A stretch of 7,591 nt of DNA from Methylococcaceae bacterium. GTDB taxonomy: Bacteria; Pseudomonadota; Gammaproteobacteria; Methylococcales; Methylococcaceae. Below the pieces are notes generated by a model that did not search any database, had not been told where the DNA came from, and was given only the letters and a program-made list of their open reading frames with translations. How positions within the stretch are numbered: position 1 is the first letter of the stretch; every line of letters starts with the position of its first letter. The position numbers and the translations under genes are program-made. The stretch covers positions 1-7,591 of the forward strand of contig SXQV01000172.1 in NCBI GenBank assembly GCA_005792805.1, in the 5' to 3' direction. Below are positions 5,625 to 7,591 of the stretch, piece by piece.

Positions 5625-6674
5625 ATGGATCAAACCCTCGCCCCCACTACCATCACCCAATTTAAGGTGGGAGAACTTCCAGAAAATGATCGCTACTCGG
5701 TCTGGAAGGAGAGTATTTCTGTCATTTTTGACGTTGAGTGGGAAGAGGAAGGGAATGGAGCATTTAACGCAGAGGTGACTAGCGCTCATCTCGGGAACCT
5801 ACTGGTTGCGCAGACGACCAGTCTAAGCCAGCGGTTTAGTCGCCCCATTGGTCGGATTCATCAAGACGGCATGGATCATTGCCTCGTTCAGATTTATCTT
5901 GAGGGGGAGACCCACGGTCTTTGGGGGACTCGAGCGCACTCAGCTGCTCGTACTGGCGATGTCCTTTTTTTAGATGCGGCTCAAATTGTCGAATCAAAAG
6001 TCAGTGACTTTTCAAATCTGACTTTGATGATCCCGCGCGCTTTGCTTGTACCCTACCTGGGGTCGCCTGAGCGATTTCATGGAAGCATTTTGACTCGCGA
6101 ATCTGCAACAGGGTGCTTGCTGGGTGAGCACTTGCGTATGCTCTGGACCTTGCTTCCTGATTTGCCGGCAGAGCAAGCGCCTGCGGTTGGCTCCGGGCTT
6201 GTCGACCTTATTGGGCTGTATTTTCGAGCAAATCAGCACGCATTCTCATTAGATAATGCTCCTGATGCCGGACTGGCTCTCCGTGAAGTTATACGCGGGT
6301 ACATTGAAGGGGTTTTGGAACAGCGGGATGTGGGTCCGGAAAGACTGGCTGCCCGGTATGGTGTCTCCCGTTCAACGTTGTACAGCTTGTTCAAGCCTTT
6401 GGGGGGCGTTTCCAGATATATTTGGAATCGCCGTTTGCACAGGGCGCATGCAGAGATCTTGGCGGCGGGTGGGGGCCATCGAAATATAACCGCCATTGCC
6501 TTACGATTTGGCTTTAACGATGCAAGTCACTTCAGTCGTGCTTTCCGGGAGAGGTTTGGATATCGGCCTAGTGAAGTCCATGAGGCTTGCCGCTCTCCTT
6601 CTTGTAAATCTTCGGGAGAGGGCTTCTCATCGGTGGATCGGTCTTATGAAGATTGGATAAAAGGACTGAAGTGA
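5625..6674 (+). CDS. AraC-family transcriptional regulator
   Basis: A 349-residue regulator. Residues about 10-200 form an AraC_binding_2-type sensor domain (RYSVWKESISVIFDVEW, then SRPIGRIHQDGMDHCLVQIY and ARTGDVLFLDAAQ), which in this family senses a small molecule or mediates dimerisation. Residues about 219-318 are the DNA-binding domain with two helix-turn-helix units: ERLAARYGVSRSTLYSLFKP (239-258) and ITAIALRFGFNDASHFSRAF (288-307), followed by the classic RERFGYRPSEV. The Gln/Arg-rich tail after 320 is not conserved. The start ATG at 5625 has no strong ribosome site but the domain begins at once. The gene appears intact and is richer in A/T than the cupin region downstream. The target genes cannot be told; neither neighbour is an evident enzyme operon, and the ligand is unknown. 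Confidence 0.92.
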   Translation: MDQTLAPTTITQFKVGELPENDRYSVWKESISVIFDVEWEEEGNGAFNAEVTSAHLGNLLVAQTTSLSQRFSRPIGRIHQDGMDHCLVQIYLEGETHGLWGTRAHSAARTGDVLFLDAAQIVESKVSDFSNLTLMIPRALLVPYLGSPERFHGSILTRESATGCLLGEHLRMLWTLLPDLPAEQAPAVGSGLVDLIGLYFRANQHAFSLDNAPDAGLALREVIRGYIEGVLEQRDVGPERLAARYGVSRSTLYSLFKPLGGVSRYIWNRRLHRAHAEILAAGGGHRNITAIALRFGFNDASHFSRAFRERFGYRPSEVHEACRSPSCKSSGEGFSSVDRSYEDWIKGLK

Positions 6675-6947
6675 GGAGCCCAAAGCTATTATTCTTGATC
6701 CAGATTCTAACTCTCACCTCCAGGATGGCGCACATGGGTTTTGCCTTCACCAGGAAAGTGGTTGATCGACTCGTGCTGGTCTCTGCGCTGGAAACATTGC
6801 AACACATCCGGTTACCGGCATGTCCATCTCGACCAGTGAAATTCCCTGCTCTTTGATTGAGCTTCTGACGGGTGTCCAGGATTTTTGATGGGGCCTTACA
6901 TGCAGCTGATTCCAGTGGCGCACCATTGCCATGTTTAGTTGAGTACG
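6675..6947. other. 273-bp gap without a convincing gene
   Basis: Short frames exist on both strands (for example 6747-6932 minus), but none has family character, a ribosome site or a clear start. No T-rich hairpin is visible after the regulator stop (6672-6674) or after the cupin stop (6948-6950), although the genes converge here and would be expected to share a terminator. Confidence 0.4.
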
Positions 6948-7310
6948 CTATTGATTGAAGCGGGCACTTTGCCCGGTCTGAAAATGCAGCGCTAGCCAGA
7001 TTGTTTCCTGATCGGGGTCGGTCCAGGCCACCCGGTGCCGGCAGTGGGCCGGGATCAGCAGCGCATCGCCGGGTTTCAGGTCGATCGGCTCTGCCTGGCT
7101 CTCAAATGCCAGGCGTGCGTGCCCTTGCAGGACGGCCACCCATTCGTTCTGTTCCTGGTCATACCATTCCCCCTCGGGGGTCACGTGGCCCAGCGAGAGA
7201 ATCCGCTCCAGTCGAAAGGCCGGGGTTTCCAGCCAGGTTTCGAACACTTCTTTGGGCAGTTGGCCGGGAATGTGAGCGAAAAGGGATTGACGCTTGAGAG
7301 GGTGTGACAT
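6948..7310 (-). CDS. Cupin-domain protein
   Basis: A 120-residue single-domain cupin, the usual size for this small family. Motif 1 is GEWYDQEQNEWVAVLQGHAR (47-66); the conserved Glu (56) and Gly (63) are present, but the HxH pair of classical metal-binding cupins is replaced by Asp/Gln/Glu residues, as is common in the YDQxxxEWV group. Motif 2 is LKPGDALLIPAHCRHRVAW (78-96), with Pro87 and His92 in place. The N-terminal 35 residues (IPGQLPKEVFETWLETPAFR) precede the barrel. It is probably a soluble cytoplasmic protein; function could be sugar/isomerase-like or a small-molecule binder, and cannot be narrowed. ATG 7308-7310 is the natural start. It diverges from the membrane gene at 7376, leaving a 65-bp intergenic space. 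Confidence 0.88.
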   Translation of the reverse strand: MSHPLKRQSLFAHIPGQLPKEVFETWLETPAFRLERILSLGHVTPEGEWYDQEQNEWVAVLQGHARLAFESQAEPIDLKPGDALLIPAHCRHRVAWTDPDQETIWLALHFQTGQSARFNQ

Positions 7311-7375
7311 GAGAACGGCTGATCCTGACTGAAGGTGGTTTTGGTAGAGTATCGCAACCCTTACTGGAGACTTCC
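7311..7375. promoter_or_regulatory. Divergent intergenic region between cupin and membrane gene
   Basis: This 65-bp space must hold the start signals of both outward-reading genes. ACTGGAGACTTCC ahead of ATG 7376 contains a good GGAG ribosome site. No clear -35/-10 pair stands out; TAGAGT near 7345 is a weak -10 candidate for the rightward gene. Confidence 0.35.
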
Positions 7376-7591
7376 ATGACCGCTATCCTGGCCGTTCTGG
7401 CCGTGCTGCTGTCGGCGTTCTGGTATTACCGCACGGCGGAAAGCCGGGGCCAGCCGGCGCTGGCGTGGGCAATCGCCGGTGCCATGATTTACTACGGCGG
7501 GTTCCTGTTCTGGATGCATGGGGTGTTGAAAAATCTCATGGCTGCTTATTTCCAGACACATGGCTTCTGGATCGGCATCGGCATGGACGTG
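7376..7591 (+). CDS. Small membrane protein, 5' part only
   Basis: ATG 7376-7378 opens a frame that runs off the window after 72 codons. The first segment, TAILAVLAVLLSAFWYY (2-18), and a second, ALAWAIAGAMIYYGGFLFWM (about 29-48), are hydrophobic and separated by a short basic loop (RTAESRGQP), giving at least two transmembrane helices. A GGAG about 6 bp upstream supports this start. I do not recognise the family; the sequence resembles small uncharacterised inner-membrane proteins of gammaproteobacteria. It is transcribed away from the cupin gene. Confidence 0.75.
   Translation, partial: MTAILAVLAVLLSAFWYYRTAESRGQPALAWAIAGAMIYYGGFLFWMHGVLKNLMAAYFQTHGFWIGIGMDV

Noticed and set aside
6747..6932. 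Minus-strand frame of 61 codons after the AraC gene
   Set aside because: No ribosome site, no recognisable family and poor composition.
6961..6975. Perfect 5-bp stem CGGGC/GCCCG with 5-base loop as a terminator
   Set aside because: It lies inside the last codons of the cupin gene and no T-run follows on either strand.
1..7591. CRISPR array, tRNA or rRNA genes
   Set aside because: No regularly spaced short repeats and no cloverleaf or rRNA-like sequence were found by eye on either strand.

Overview
The window looks like a worn accessory region of a proteobacterial chromosome or large plasmid, probably gammaproteobacterial. Codon use is GC-rich, start sites are weakly marked, and the gene families (IS256-type transposase, plasmid RepB C-terminal domain, AraC_binding_2 regulator, YDQ-type cupin) are typical of Proteobacteria. 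No single gene here fixes a genus. Most of positions 1-5510 is made of gene fragments, an insertion sequence and a duplicated gene end. The right-hand part (5560-7591) holds intact ordinary genes.

Layout: 1-336 is the 3' end of a Thr-rich, probably exported protein. 337-589 holds no intact gene, only a possible decayed reading frame around a run of eight G. 590-1130 is the first 180 codons of a large DNA methyltransferase of a restriction or phage-defence type, cut off by an IS256-family insertion sequence (1131-2480, transposase on the minus strand, recognisable terminal inverted repeats). The other side of the IS is a different broken gene, the first 22 codons of a membrane protein read toward the IS. 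The IS therefore marks a rearrangement or deletion joint, and no target duplication is visible. 2548-3011 holds only a C-terminal alpha/beta-hydrolase fragment.

3012-5504 is the most interesting part. Two copies of the 3' end of a plasmid RepB/ParB-like partition gene lie in the same direction 2187 bp apart (148 bp, 141 identical). Between them, all on the minus strand, are a small helix-turn-helix (excisionase or MerR-like) gene and a 530-residue protein that I do not recognise and that has no obvious catalytic motif. Reading order is truncated repB, 12 bp, HTH gene, large gene, second repB end. This is either the remnant of a partition/maintenance operon with tandem RepB paralogs or a small cargo module carried between partition-gene repeats.

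5560-6674 is an AraC-family regulator with a plausible promoter. A gene-free gap of about 270 bp follows. Then come a cupin gene (minus) and, diverging from it, the start of a small membrane-protein gene that runs off the window. Nothing links these last genes functionally to the partition module.
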